Below, in pieces: positions 17,520 to 26,815 of a stretch of 64,000 nucleotides of DNA. Source of the DNA: Thermicanus aegyptius DSM 12793 (GTDB lineage: Bacteria; Bacillota; Bacilli; Thermicanales; Thermicanaceae); NCBI RefSeq assembly GCF_000510645.1, contig NZ_KI783301.1:1898420-1962419 (forward strand). Reading direction: 5' to 3'. The translations under genes were made by a program, and so were the position numbers. Below the pieces are notes generated by a model. That model had not been told where the DNA came from. It did no database searches and was given only the letters and a program-made list of their open reading frames with translations. Every line of letters begins with the position of its first letter. Position 1 is the stretch's first letter.

Positions 17520-19868
17520 TTACATCTCCAGAAGTTCTCCCTCTTTCACCGTCGGTTTCCTCAGGTTAAAGAGCGCGCGAACCGTGAAGATGAGGAGGGG
17601 AACCACTCCCAGGAGGATAAAGGCGGAATCGGGAATCAACCGAATCCAGAGAAGGAAGCGAACCGATCCATCTTGAAAAAATGCGGCGGAGCGTGAAAAC
17701 CAGTACCCGGAATCGTAGGCCATTTTTAATTGAACCAACCCCACGGGAAGGAGTGTGAAGAGAATCATGCCCGCGAGTCCTAAGTTTAACCCCCACACCG
17801 ATACCTTCAGCCACTTGTCGTTCCACCACTCCGGTTTCACCACATTCCGGAGGGAGAAGAGAAGGACGGCGATGGCAAACATCCCATAGACCCCCATCAT
17901 TGAGCCATGCCCATGGGCTGCAGTCAACATTTGCCCATGTTCAAAATAGTTGACCGCCGGTAGATTGATCAAAAAGCCCAAGACGCCCGCTCCAAGAAGG
18001 TTCCATATGGCGGTGGAGATAAGGAACCAGAATGAGGCACGGTAGGGGAAGTTTACTCCCCCATGTCGCAACATCCTGTAGTGTCCGTAAGCGTCGAGAA
18101 TAAGGAGGGTGAGTGGAATCACTTCCAAGGCAGAGAAGACCGCTCCCAGGGCAACCCATACCTCCGGTGAACCGTTATAGTAATAATGATGTCCAATCCC
18201 GATCACGCCGGAACCTAGCAAAAGGATGATCTGAAAGTAAAGGGCTCGTATCGTGGAAGCTTTGGTGGTAAGTTTCATCTGCACCATGAGAAAACCGATG
18301 ACCACGACGGCAAATACTTCGAAGATGCCCTCCACCCAGAGATGGATGATCCACCAGCGCCAGTAGTCGGCAAAAGTAAAGCTGGTTCCCGGATTTATGA
18401 GAAAGGCGAAGAGGTAAAAGAAGGGAACGGCGATGGCTGAATAGAAGAGAAGGTGAACCAGACCGCCCCGGTCTTTTTCCTGCTTTAGCCCATCTCTTAA
18501 GCCTCGATAGACGATGATCAGCCAAAGGGTCATTCCGATCGCCAAAATAATCTGCCAGATCCTTCCAAGTTCCAAGTACTCCCATCCCTGATGACCGAGA
18601 AGAAACCAGACATTTCCCAGGAAGCCTTTCGCTCCTAACCACTCTCCCACCATGCTCCCGCCAACCAAAACAACGAGTGCCCAAAAGAGGAAGTCTACCA
18701 GTAACCCCTGATATTTCGGCTCCCTTCCGCCGACGAGGGGAGCCACATAGATCCCCATGCCCAGCCAAGCCGTGGCGATCCAGAAAATGGCCAATTGAAG
18801 ATGGTAGGTTTTCGCCAACGTAAAAGGAAAGAGATTAACGATCCAATCCAATCCATAGAAAGAATCGGGTTCCAAATAATAGTGGGCCAGGAGTCCTCCA
18901 AACATGACCTGTACAAAGAAGAGAGCTGCAACCACGGCAAAATATTTTCCCGTCTTCCGTTGGGAAGGAGTTAGCGGATCTGCCGCCAGATTGAATGAGG
19001 GGAAATGCCCAGGGAGATAAGCCTCTTCCATCTCCAGTTTGTAGCGATAGTAGACAAACATGATCAGGGCTAACATGAGGATGAGTACTGTGACGGAGAT
19101 GCCGCTCCACAAAATGGCGCCAAAGGAAAGTTGATTGCCCGCTTCCGTATAAAAAGGCCAATTGTTGGTATAGGTGATCGTTTCTCCAGGCCGCAAGGTA
19201 CTGGAAAGCCATGCGGTCCAAAAGAAGAAATCGGAGAGTTGATCAATTTGGTCTCCTGATGCGACGTAGGCGCGATCCCCACGAGGCATGTGCGCTTCGG
19301 AGATGAAGGCGGGTAGAATCCCATTCTCATCCCCTTGGGTAAAGGCTTTCTTGTAATACACCCTCACAGCTTCCAATCCGGCGGTCTGGGCATCTGTCAA
19401 GACCAATTGCTTTTTCGCCGCATCGTAACGGTTTTCTTTGATCTCCGCAATCACCTTTTCACGGATCGCCGCCTGTTCTGTAGAGGATAAGGCGGTAAAT
19501 GCTTTCTTATAATCGACTCTTGCGTAGAATTCCTGCATCGCTTCCGTATACACTCGGAGGGTTTCCGCCGTGTAATCCGGGCCCAAATAGGAACCATCCC
19601 CGAGCACCGTTCCATAATCCATCAACCCATACTTTTGGAAAACCGCCTGTCCACCGATGAGCTGCTCCTTGGTAAAAACAATTTCCCCCGCTTGATTAAC
19701 CACCTTCTCGGGACGGGGAGCTTGGTCTTTAAAAACCCAGTACCCCCCCATGAGGAGAACCGAAAAACTTAAAATGAGCGTAAAAATGAGAACCGATTTA
19801 AGAAAGGAAATCCGGGTGGTTCCCGCCTCTTTCATCGCCGAATGGCTGGCAGGCCGTTCCTTCGCCAT
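17520..19868 (-). CDS. norB: Quinol-dependent nitric oxide reductase (qNOR)
   Basis: Membrane enzyme that reduces 2 NO to N2O with electrons from quinol; used in denitrification or NO detoxification. The 782-aa single-subunit form has an N-terminal membrane anchor, a ~200-residue extracytoplasmic cytochrome c-like domain lacking a CxxCH heme motif (typical of qNOR), and a haem-copper oxidase core of about 12 segments with HxxxH-type ligand runs such as LWVEGIFEVFAVV and AAHGHGSMMGVYG. ATG 19868 (MAKERPASH) follows GGGAGGATGTG; an in-frame start 39 bp upstream lacks one. An Fnr-type box and -10 lie upstream. No nir genes are nearby. Confidence 0.95.
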   Translation of the reverse strand: MAKERPASHSAMKEAGTTRISFLKSVLIFTLILSFSVLLMGGYWVFKDQAPRPEKVVNQAGEIVFTKEQLIGGQAVFQKYGLMDYGTVLGDGSYLGPDYTAETLRVYTEAMQEFYARVDYKKAFTALSSTEQAAIREKVIAEIKENRYDAAKKQLVLTDAQTAGLEAVRVYYKKAFTQGDENGILPAFISEAHMPRGDRAYVASGDQIDQLSDFFFWTAWLSSTLRPGETITYTNNWPFYTEAGNQLSFGAILWSGISVTVLILMLALIMFVYYRYKLEMEEAYLPGHFPSFNLAADPLTPSQRKTGKYFAVVAALFFVQVMFGGLLAHYYLEPDSFYGLDWIVNLFPFTLAKTYHLQLAIFWIATAWLGMGIYVAPLVGGREPKYQGLLVDFLFWALVVLVGGSMVGEWLGAKGFLGNVWFLLGHQGWEYLELGRIWQIILAIGMTLWLIIVYRGLRDGLKQEKDRGGLVHLLFYSAIAVPFFYLFAFLINPGTSFTFADYWRWWIIHLWVEGIFEVFAVVVIGFLMVQMKLTTKASTIRALYFQIILLLGSGVIGIGHHYYYNGSPEVWVALGAVFSALEVIPLTLLILDAYGHYRMLRHGGVNFPYRASFWFLISTAIWNLLGAGVLGFLINLPAVNYFEHGQMLTAAHGHGSMMGVYGMFAIAVLLFSLRNVVKPEWWNDKWLKVSVWGLNLGLAGMILFTLLPVGLVQLKMAYDSGYWFSRSAAFFQDGSVRFLLWIRLIPDSAFILLGVVPLLIFTVRALFNLRKPTVKEGELLEM

Positions 19869-19905
19869 CACACATCCTCCCTTTTTTCTTTGATTTAACG
19901 ACCTC

Positions 19906-19948
19906 ATTGTACGAGGCTTGAAAAAAGGGAGGCGTGACGGAAATCACA
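19906..19948 (-). promoter_or_regulatory. Fnr/Crp-type box and promoter of norB
   Basis: CGTGACGGAAATCACA (19933-19948) fits TGTGA-N6-TCACA with one mismatch. Read on the minus strand, 21 bp later comes TACAAT (complement of 19906-19911), so the box is centred near -41.5, the position at which Fnr/Crp activators contact RNA polymerase. The same spacing occurs before the radical SAM gene. Confidence 0.75.
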
Positions 19949-20006
19949 GATTTGAATGCCGCTTGTTACAATTCTGTTACAGCTTCTCTTTCATCTTTTT
20001 CCTTCC

Positions 20007-21203
20007 TCATCTCTTCCCATCTCCTTGGTTTTGCTCGTTCCCTTTTTCTTTCTCTCCACCTTTTTTCTTCTCATGTTCCGCCTTTACATCCTTTCCCCCT
20101 TCGTTCTTTTTGCCGGACCCTTCCTTATTTCCCGATTCCTTATTTCCCGATTCGTTATTTCCCGATTCGTTATTTCCCGATTCGTTCGTTTCTTTTCCTC
20201 CCGTCTTTTCTCCTACTTGCTTTATCTCCCCGCTCTGTTTTATGCCTTCCCCGGTCCGGCCGCTCGCATTCTTCCCCGCATCATCTTTCTTCTGACCCTT
20301 CTTCTCCCCTTCCGCCCGCTTCACTCCGTCGATCCCATTCACTCCCTGATCCTCCGTGTTCTCGTCCTTCTTCCCCTTGCCGTTGTCCCCTTTTTGGGGT
20401 TCTTGTCTCAAGATTTCCCCGTCGTTCAGGATATCGTTCAGGTTGATCTTGAATTCCTCCATCAGTTGTACGGTCGGCGTTTTTTTCTCTTTCTCGGAAA
20501 TCTTCGACCCACTTTTTTCTAAATATTGGAGAACGGCATATTTATAAACGGGAAGATTTTTTTTGTGGGCCTCGTCCAGATTTTTCGGATCGGCGGAAGT
20601 GAGGATCACTTTCCCTTTCTCTTCACCTGCCGTCAAGACCTCGCCGATTTTCGCAAGGATTTCTTCTTTTTTGACCTCACTTTTTAGCGGAACAACGGTA
20701 GCGACGACCCAGGCATCCGGTTTTTGAAGATACCCTTTCTCTTTCGCTCTGGCCGTAATCTCGCCAACCGCCTCCGTTATGTTCGCCCCTTTTAACAGAA
20801 GCCCTTCTAAGAAACGGTTCGTTTCCTCATCATAGGCAATCACCTTTTGCACCCGATCTTGGCGGTCCACATAAAGCTCCAGGTTGGGATTGATGTCCAG
20901 GGCAACGACATAGGCGGCCTCCGGTGTGATCGGTCGAATCAATATGGACCCTGCAATGATGAGGAGGATCAGGGCGGCCACCGCGAGGCGGCGCAGGGGG
21001 AATCGTTGTATCCCAGGAAATCCCTTCTTGCCGGCGATGCCCTCGTTCGAAGGAGCCAACTCCTCTTCGATCTCATATTCCAACTCCTCGCCGAGGAGGG
21101 GGAGGGGATGGGGAAGAGGGCGGCGGTAAAATCCTCCATCTTGCCCCAGAAGGATCATCCCGTCCTGTTCCAGCTTTAAAACGATCCCTTTTCCCTTTTT
21201 CAT
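20007..21203 (-). CDS. rsgI: RsgI-family anti-sigma-I factor
   Basis: 398 aa. The N-terminal ~50 residues (GIVLKLEQDGMILLGQDGGFYRR) form the cytoplasmic RsgI_N sigma-binding domain; one membrane span follows (~70-92, LAVAALILLIIAGSILI); then an extracellular part beginning YVVALDINPNLELYVDRQDRV as in RsgI proteins. The last ~130 residues are very hydrophilic, Lys/Glu/Gly/Asn-rich, with a 15-bp tandem repeat encoding NESGN. RsgI holds SigI inactive until an outside signal (heat or, in clostridia, polysaccharide). Its ATG overlaps the sigI stop (ATGA). Confidence 0.9.
   Translation of the reverse strand: MKKGKGIVLKLEQDGMILLGQDGGFYRRPLPHPLPLLGEELEYEIEEELAPSNEGIAGKKGFPGIQRFPLRRLAVAALILLIIAGSILIRPITPEAAYVVALDINPNLELYVDRQDRVQKVIAYDEETNRFLEGLLLKGANITEAVGEITARAKEKGYLQKPDAWVVATVVPLKSEVKKEEILAKIGEVLTAGEEKGKVILTSADPKNLDEAHKKNLPVYKYAVLQYLEKSGSKISEKEKKTPTVQLMEEFKINLNDILNDGEILRQEPQKGDNGKGKKDENTEDQGVNGIDGVKRAEGEKKGQKKDDAGKNASGRTGEGIKQSGEIKQVGEKTGGKETNESGNNESGNNESGNKESGNKEGSGKKNEGGKDVKAEHEKKKGGEKEKGNEQNQGDGKR
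20121..20180. repeat. 15-bp tandem repeat in rsgI
   Basis: Four head-to-tail copies of TTC(C/G)TTATTTCCCGA, the first two identical to each other and the last two identical to each other. On the coding strand they encode repeated NESGN/KESGN in the RsgI tail. The period is a multiple of three, so copy-number change would keep the frame. Confidence 0.9.
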
Positions 21204-21931
21204 GTTTCATCCCCTCCTTTTCGTATGTATTCTTTCAGGCGTTCCAAATCAGGATGAAGAAGAAGGATAATGACCGCTAATATATATTTACGGTTTTTCT
21301 CGATGGTTTTGGTGGGGGTCCCGGAGTAGCGGGCCAGATCGGCGATCGGAAGCCGCCTTTTTTTTCTCAATTTCTCCACCAGTTCAGGGGAGGTGGCGAA
21401 GGTTTGGGCCAGTTTAAAACAGTTTTGCCGGGTGTCCTTATGTTTGGGGGAGATGTCGGGAAGTTCATGGAAGGAGAGGTGATATTTCTCCAATTCCGAC
21501 TCATAGAGGAGAATCTCTTGGATCAGTTCCGCGCGCCCTTCTTCCCATTGATGCCGGCGCAAGGCTTCTTCCCACTCATAGGGAGAGGTTTCCCCTTCTT
21601 CTCCCTCCCCGTCGATGGGGCGCCCCTCCTCCAGGGACAGGTGGTTAAACTTTCGCTCCTTGCGAAAGAAGTCGATCAATTCCCTGGAGATGAGGAGATA
21701 GCTGTAGCTTAGAAAATGCTTGCCCATCTTTTCGTCGTAATGATCGATGGCTTTGTTTAAGGCGTTTAAGCCGATGCTGCTTTCGTCGTCGCTCCAAGTG
21801 AGAAAGCGATGGGTAATTCTGGAGGCCACATTTAAAACAAAGGAGCGGAAATGGCTGAGCACTTTTTCCCGGCTTACCTGATCTCCACTCTTCGCCTTTT
21901 TGATTATTTGACGCAATTCTTCCTCGTTCAT
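21200..21931 (-). CDS. sigI: RNA polymerase sigma factor SigI
   Basis: 243 aa sigma-70-type factor of the SigI family. Region 2 is visible at about residues 15-90 (SRITHRFLTWSDDESSIGLN, HFLSYSYLLISRELIDFFRK), and a C-terminal DNA-binding part at ~185-230 (LPIADLARYSGTPTKTIEKN). ATG 21931 follows GGGGAGAGG; an in-frame extension of 28 residues upstream lacks a site. It is coupled to rsgI by an ATGA overlap. SigI regulons include heat-shock and cell-wall genes; the local target set is unknown. I did not find a convincing autoregulatory SigI promoter. Confidence 0.92.
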   Translation of the reverse strand: MNEEELRQIIKKAKSGDQVSREKVLSHFRSFVLNVASRITHRFLTWSDDESSIGLNALNKAIDHYDEKMGKHFLSYSYLLISRELIDFFRKERKFNHLSLEEGRPIDGEGEEGETSPYEWEEALRRHQWEEGRAELIQEILLYESELEKYHLSFHELPDISPKHKDTRQNCFKLAQTFATSPELVEKLRKKRRLPIADLARYSGTPTKTIEKNRKYILAVIILLLHPDLERLKEYIRKGGDET

Positions 21932-22106
21932 CCTCTCCCCCCTTCCCCGTAGGAGCGGTTTCGCCCTTTTTCTCTTCCGGTTTAGGGCGTTTCTCTTAAA
22001 CCTCACTTGCAGCAAGCTGCATCCTGCCGGATCGGTTTTATTATGGACGGGACCCTTTTATCAGTACGCCCTACCTCTTCATTTTCGGAGGGGTTTTTCC
22101 GTTTTC

Positions 22107-24224
22107 CTAAAACTTGCGGAAAGGGTGGCGCGCGCTCTGCCTCAGTTCTTCTTCCGCCAAACGGTAGAGATATTCATGGGTGTAAAGGGGTTCCTCCCCT
22201 TCCGCAGGCTTCACCCGGACATAAGTGCCGTCCGTCATCAGCTCCCGCCGCTTCACGTTATCCATCAATTGGATCTCCAAAAATTGGATGATGCGTTTCT
22301 TCAATCGGGGGTTAAGGATGGGAAAGAGGGCTTCCACCCGCCGGTCCAGATTCCGGGTCATCCAGTCGGCACTGGAGACAAAGACCTTCTCCCGCCTCCC
22401 GTATTGAAAGTAGTAGACGCGGCTATGTTCCAGGAACCGGCCTACGATGCTAAAAACCCGGATATTTTCGCTTATCCCGGGTATACCGGGGCGAAGACAG
22501 CAAATGCCCCGGATGATGAGGTCGATCTTTACCCCACAGGAAGAGGCGCGATAGAGGGCTTTGATCATCTCCTTATCGGTGAGGGAGTTCATCTTGGCGA
22601 TGATATGCCCCGGCCGCTCCGGCGTGGAATGGGAGATCACCTCTTCAATATTGGCGATGAAGGTTTCCCGAAGCCCCGTCGGCGCCACGCTCAGATGGTG
22701 CAGTTCAGGCAGGGAGGAGTAGCCGGAGAGTTGGTTAAAAATCGAGGAGACATCCTCCCCGATCGCTTCGTTCACGGTAAAAAGGCTAAGGTCGCTGTAG
22801 ATTTTGGCGGTATTCTCGTTATAATTGCCGGTGCCCAAATGGACATAACGGCGGAGCCGATCCCTTTCTTGCCGGACGACCAGGATCATCTTCGCATGGG
22901 TTTTTAGTCCCACCAAGCCGTAGATCACATGGCAGCCGGCCTGCTCCAGCTTTTTCGCCCATTCGATGTTTTTTTCTTCATCAAAACGAGCTTTAAGCTC
23001 GACCAAAACGGTCACCTGCTTTCCCCTTTCCGCCGCCTCCGCTAAAGCGGCTACGATGGGGGAATCGCCTCCTACCCGGTAGAGGGTTTGTTTAATCGCC
23101 AACACGTGGGGATCTTGGGCCGCCTGCCGAACGAAATGGATGACCGGTTCAAAAGATTCATAGGGGTGGTGAATCAAAAGATCTTTGTTGCGGATCGCTT
23201 CAAAGATGTCCTGTTCTCCCCTAAGATCCACCGGGGGAAGGGGGGGAAGATCCGGATACCGAAGGGATTGAAAACCGGACTGGCCCACGAACCGATAGAG
23301 GAAGGTGAGATCAAGAGGTCCTTCAATCTCTACGAACTCATGGGGGCTGATCTCTTCCCATTCTTCCAACACCCCCCTCAGGAAGGGGTGCATTCCCTTC
23401 TCCACCTCGATGCGGACAGCGGCCCCCATCTTCCGCTTCTTCAGTTCTTTCTCGATTTCTTCCAGGAGGTCTTCCGCTCCCTCTTCATTCAATGTGAGGT
23501 CGGCATTCCGAGTAATCCGGAAGGAGCCTGCGGAGAGGATCTTCTTTCCCCGGAAAAGATCGGTCAGATGATTGCGGATCAACTCTTCCAAGAGGATATA
23601 GGTTCGTTTTCCCTCCTGATTGGGAACCTCGATGAAACGGGGCAAAACGCTCGGAACCTGAACGAAGGCAAATAGGTGCTTCTCCTTCTCCGCCTCTTCC
23701 GGATCGATCAGGATGGCCAGGTTTAAGCTGCGGTTTAAGAGCATGGGGAAGGGGCGGCTTGCATCGACCGCCATGGGGGTGAGCACCGGGTAAATGAGCC
23801 GGTCGAAGAGGTCGGATAGGTAGGCTTTCTGGTCTTTGTTTAATTCTTTAAATTTCAAAAAAAGGATCCCCTCTTGGGCCAGAAGGGGGAGGAGCTGATC
23901 GTTCCAGGCAGACATCATCTCCCCCATGAAGATCTTGCTCCGCTCCAAAGCCGCTTCCCACTGCTCTCTGGCACTCATTCTCGTCTTATTGTCAATGATG
24001 TTTCTCCCTGACTTCACCTGATCCTTCAGGCCCGCGATGCGGACCATGAAAAATTCGTCCAGGTTGGAGGCGGTGATCGCCAGGAATTTTAACCTCTCAA
24101 AGAGGGGATTCTTCTCATCCCGGGCTTCCTCCAGCACCCTCTCGTTAAAGGAGAGCCAGCTTAACTCCCGATTGATGTAGTAGGATGGATGGTCAAAATC
24201 TTTCGTTTCATTCTCTAATCCCAT
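22107..24224 (-). CDS. ppk: Polyphosphate kinase 1
   Basis: Builds polyphosphate from ATP. The 705-aa protein has the N-domain (YINRELSWLSFNERVLEEA), the head domain, and two phospholipase-D-like C domains. The autophosphorylated histidine lies in GLKTHAKM and the second conserved His in FLEHSRVYYF. ATP-loop residues in LYRVGGDSPIV and LGTGNYNE are intact. The start lies inside the end of the ppx gene (17-nt overlap), so synthesis and breakdown enzymes are co-translated. Confidence 0.96.
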   Translation of the reverse strand: MGLENETKDFDHPSYYINRELSWLSFNERVLEEARDEKNPLFERLKFLAITASNLDEFFMVRIAGLKDQVKSGRNIIDNKTRMSAREQWEAALERSKIFMGEMMSAWNDQLLPLLAQEGILFLKFKELNKDQKAYLSDLFDRLIYPVLTPMAVDASRPFPMLLNRSLNLAILIDPEEAEKEKHLFAFVQVPSVLPRFIEVPNQEGKRTYILLEELIRNHLTDLFRGKKILSAGSFRITRNADLTLNEEGAEDLLEEIEKELKKRKMGAAVRIEVEKGMHPFLRGVLEEWEEISPHEFVEIEGPLDLTFLYRFVGQSGFQSLRYPDLPPLPPVDLRGEQDIFEAIRNKDLLIHHPYESFEPVIHFVRQAAQDPHVLAIKQTLYRVGGDSPIVAALAEAAERGKQVTVLVELKARFDEEKNIEWAKKLEQAGCHVIYGLVGLKTHAKMILVVRQERDRLRRYVHLGTGNYNENTAKIYSDLSLFTVNEAIGEDVSSIFNQLSGYSSLPELHHLSVAPTGLRETFIANIEEVISHSTPERPGHIIAKMNSLTDKEMIKALYRASSCGVKIDLIIRGICCLRPGIPGISENIRVFSIVGRFLEHSRVYYFQYGRREKVFVSSADWMTRNLDRRVEALFPILNPRLKKRIIQFLEIQLMDNVKRRELMTDGTYVRVKPAEGEEPLYTHEYLYRLAEEELRQSARHPFRKF

Positions 24225-25740
24225 CCCGATTCACCTCCAACGAAAAATCCCTGTGATAGGCTTTCGAAAGCTTCTTCACCCATTCAGAGGCCAGTTCCAT
24301 CTGCAAAAAGGAGTCTTCCGCGGCTCTCACGCGGATCGTGCCCCCCTTCTCCCCTCCGATAAATTCAATTTCCTTTATATCTCCGGTTTCTGTCCGGTCC
24401 AACGTGCGGACAAAGCGAAGCAGGACGCCCAACTGGATCACCAGAGGGAGATCTTCTTCATGGAGGAATTCTTCGTAACGGGATAGCTCCGTGCTCACTT
24501 GTTTCGTGCTCTTATACGAGGCGATGGCGGCGATTAAGACCCGCTCCCGATGGGTGACGCCGTACAAGGGAGCGTGAAGAAGGAGGTAAAAGGTATGCTT
24601 GCTGGCGTCGTAGATGCTGATGCTCCGGCCTACATCGTGGAGGAGAGCGGCCGTTTTTAGCCACTTCAACTCCTCTTTTCCAAACGCGTGAATCCCCGCT
24701 TCCTTCATCGCCGTAAAAAGTCGCTCTGAAAAACAGGCTACACGCCAGGCATGCGCACGATTCATATGAAAATGATCCAGGTTATTCTCGATGCTGTGGA
24801 GGAGCATGTCGGAGAGGAGTTCCTCATTCTTTGCTTTTAAGACCTCTTCCATGAGGATTCCGTCTCTCAGCCCCTTATTGCTCAAAATAAATTGGTTGGC
24901 TTCCGCTCTCCTTACCACCAGATCCAGGATGGCGGCACCGGCGATGATGATGTCGGCCCGGTCTGCGGAAAGGCCGCCCATCTCCTTTCGCTTCGTCAGA
25001 GGGGTGGAAAGCAGGAGTTCAAGGATGCCGGTTACCTCATAGGGCCACATCTGGTAGGCATGCAGGATGCTTAACGGATACTGGCGCTGAGCTTGGTGAA
25101 TTTTGGCGATGGTACGGGCCGCTCCGCCCATGCCGATGACGGGGCAACGCCTTCCCGCCGTCCATGGATACTTCTCCAATTCGGTAAGGAGGGTCCGCTC
25201 CAGGCGCTTCATCTCTTTGGATGTCGGGGGATCGCCCTGCAGGAATTCCTTCGTTGCGTTGACGCCTCCATAGGGAATGGAGATTTTCTCCAACACCTTT
25301 CGATCTTTAAAATAGGTGATTTCGGTGCTTCCTCCGCCCACATCGACGGTGAGGGCTTCCTCCAAGGGAATGGTGTTTACCACAGCCAGGTATCCGTAAC
25401 GGGCTTCTTCTTCCCCGCTTAAGATGCGGACGGGAATACCGGTCTCCCGGTAAATCCTCTCCACCAATTCCTCCCGATTCTTCGCGATCCGCACCGCCTG
25501 GGTGGCAACGCAGATCACCTCTTCCACCTCATACGCTTCGCAAAGTTGTTTAAACTGGCGCAACACATGAACGGTGATCCGTATCCCTTCATCCGAAATC
25601 CGGCCTTCCCGGTTGATGTGGTTGCTGAGGCGAACCACCTGCTTTAAGTTATCTACCTCTTTTTGGGTTCCGTGGGGGCCCTGCTGGTAGACCACCAACC
25701 TAACCGAATTAGAACCTAAATCGATCACCGCTTTTAACAT
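24208..25740 (-). CDS. ppx: Exopolyphosphatase / pppGpp phosphatase family, with HD domain
   Basis: 510 aa. An ASKHA-fold Ppx/GppA part (residues 1-300) has the phosphate loops AVIDLGSNSVRLVVY, LSGEEEARYGY and VDVGGGSTEITYF; the C-terminal ~200 residues are an HD-type helical domain (LLHDVGRSISIYDASKHTFY). Hydrolyses the ends of polyphosphate chains, and in some members pppGpp. Sits directly before ppk in the same operon. Which substrate dominates cannot be told from the sequence. Confidence 0.93.
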   Translation of the reverse strand: MLKAVIDLGSNSVRLVVYQQGPHGTQKEVDNLKQVVRLSNHINREGRISDEGIRITVHVLRQFKQLCEAYEVEEVICVATQAVRIAKNREELVERIYRETGIPVRILSGEEEARYGYLAVVNTIPLEEALTVDVGGGSTEITYFKDRKVLEKISIPYGGVNATKEFLQGDPPTSKEMKRLERTLLTELEKYPWTAGRRCPVIGMGGAARTIAKIHQAQRQYPLSILHAYQMWPYEVTGILELLLSTPLTKRKEMGGLSADRADIIIAGAAILDLVVRRAEANQFILSNKGLRDGILMEEVLKAKNEELLSDMLLHSIENNLDHFHMNRAHAWRVACFSERLFTAMKEAGIHAFGKEELKWLKTAALLHDVGRSISIYDASKHTFYLLLHAPLYGVTHRERVLIAAIASYKSTKQVSTELSRYEEFLHEEDLPLVIQLGVLLRFVRTLDRTETGDIKEIEFIGGEKGGTIRVRAAEDSFLQMELASEWVKKLSKAYHRDFSLEVNRDGIRE

Positions 25741-25799
25741 GGGTTGATACTCCTTTCCCCTTTATGTTCAAATCGTAGGCATAAGACCGGTTACCCGAT

Positions 25800-26489
25800 T
25801 TACAGGATGTGAATGAGCCGCTCCATGTCGATGATCATCCTCCCATCCTGGCTATAGGAAAGGAGCCCTTCCTGTTTTAACTGGTTTAAGGAGCGACTCA
25901 TGGTCTCCCGACTGGTCCCGATCATGTTGGCCAATTCTTTATGGGTAAAACGGTTGCGTATTTTCCTCCGCCCATCCGGGAGCGGATCTCCGTAGTTTTT
26001 CGCCATACGGAGCAGAAGTAGGTAAATCTGCTCCTGGGTGTCGTGGAGCAATTTTTCTTCGAGGCGTTGGTGCAGATCCATGAGACGATCGGACAGCTCC
26101 CGGAATAACCGAATGGTAATGCTGGGATGGCGAAGGAGAACTTCTTCAAAATCGGCGATAAACAAAACCATCGCCTCGGCTTCTTCCGTCGTTTCCGCAT
26201 TGGCCGGATAGCTGCCCCGCTTAAAGAAGCCGATATGGGGAAAAAGGTCCCCTTCCTCCATGAGGTTTACCATCTGTTCCCGGCCATCTTCTCCAATGCG
26301 GTAGATTCTTACCTTTCCGGAGAGGAGGAAAAAGATCCGATCGAGGGGATCTCCCTCGTAGAAGAGATGGGTATGCGCCGGATAATGCCTTCTTTGGGAG
26401 ACCTCGGCGAACTTTCCGAGCTCTTCATCGCTTAGGGTTTGAAACCATTCGATTTTTTTTAGCCGGTCCGAATCATCTTTTTCTATCAT
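25800..26489 (-). CDS. Crp/Fnr-family transcription regulator
   Basis: 229 aa: cyclic-nucleotide-binding-like sensor domain (residues ~10-125, with LFYEGDPLDRIFFLLSGKVR) and a C-terminal winged helix (RFTHKELANMIGTSRETMSR, ~175-195). The recognition-helix core TSRETMSR is of the E-xx-SR type that reads TGTGA-N6-TCACA. There is no cluster of four cysteines, so it does not look like an oxygen-sensing Fe-S Fnr; a DNR/NnrR-like or other sensor is possible. It sits between norB and the radical SAM gene, both preceded by matching boxes, so it is a good candidate for their regulator. Start ATG 26489 behind GAGGGA. Confidence 0.9.
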   Translation of the reverse strand: MIEKDDSDRLKKIEWFQTLSDEELGKFAEVSQRRHYPAHTHLFYEGDPLDRIFFLLSGKVRIYRIGEDGREQMVNLMEEGDLFPHIGFFKRGSYPANAETTEEAEAMVLFIADFEEVLLRHPSITIRLFRELSDRLMDLHQRLEEKLLHDTQEQIYLLLLRMAKNYGDPLPDGRRKIRNRFTHKELANMIGTSRETMSRSLNQLKQEGLLSYSQDGRMIIDMERLIHIL

Positions 26490-26770
26490 CACTTATTTTC
26501 CCTCTATGGAATGGTGTTCTCCTCTTTATTATTCACTTGTTTCTTATGTTAGGCAAGGTGAAATTGCGGACCGTCCAATGGGGATGGCCATCGCCACCTG
26601 TGCTTTCCTGGAAGGAACGATTCTCCTCGGGCTTTTCTTGGGGGGAAATCTTTCAATTGGGTGGGGACTGCCCCACTTCTCGAGAGGTGGTATGGAATCT
26701 TCCTTTTAGTCCGGAAAGGGGTGACGGAAGAAGGAAAGTACCACTTAGGGATGAGTTAAAGACAATCGAA

Positions 26771-26805
26771 AAAAATCCCCTGTTTCACTCGGACAGGGGA
26801 TTTTT
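26771..26805 (-). terminator. Radical SAM gene terminator
   Basis: AAAAATCCCCTGT and ACAGGGGATTTTT form a long perfect hairpin with its T-run on the minus strand, 11 bp past the radical SAM stop. The rest of the spacer (26490-26770) shows no gene or recognisable site. Confidence 0.92.
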
Positions 26806-26815
26806 GCTTCTCTCT

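Noticed and set aside
20121-20180. Possible CRISPR-like array
   Set aside because: Units are contiguous 15-mers without spacers and lie inside the rsgI coding frame.
19918-20547. Three long overlapping plus-strand frames opposite rsgI
   Set aside because: They are Ser/Phe/Pro-rich products of the antisense of the Lys/Glu/Gly-rich RsgI tail and have no ribosome sites.
21932-22106. SigI-type promoter (ACCCC ... CGTA) upstream of sigI
   Set aside because: An ACCCCT and a CGTACT can be found, but the gap is too long for the known consensus.
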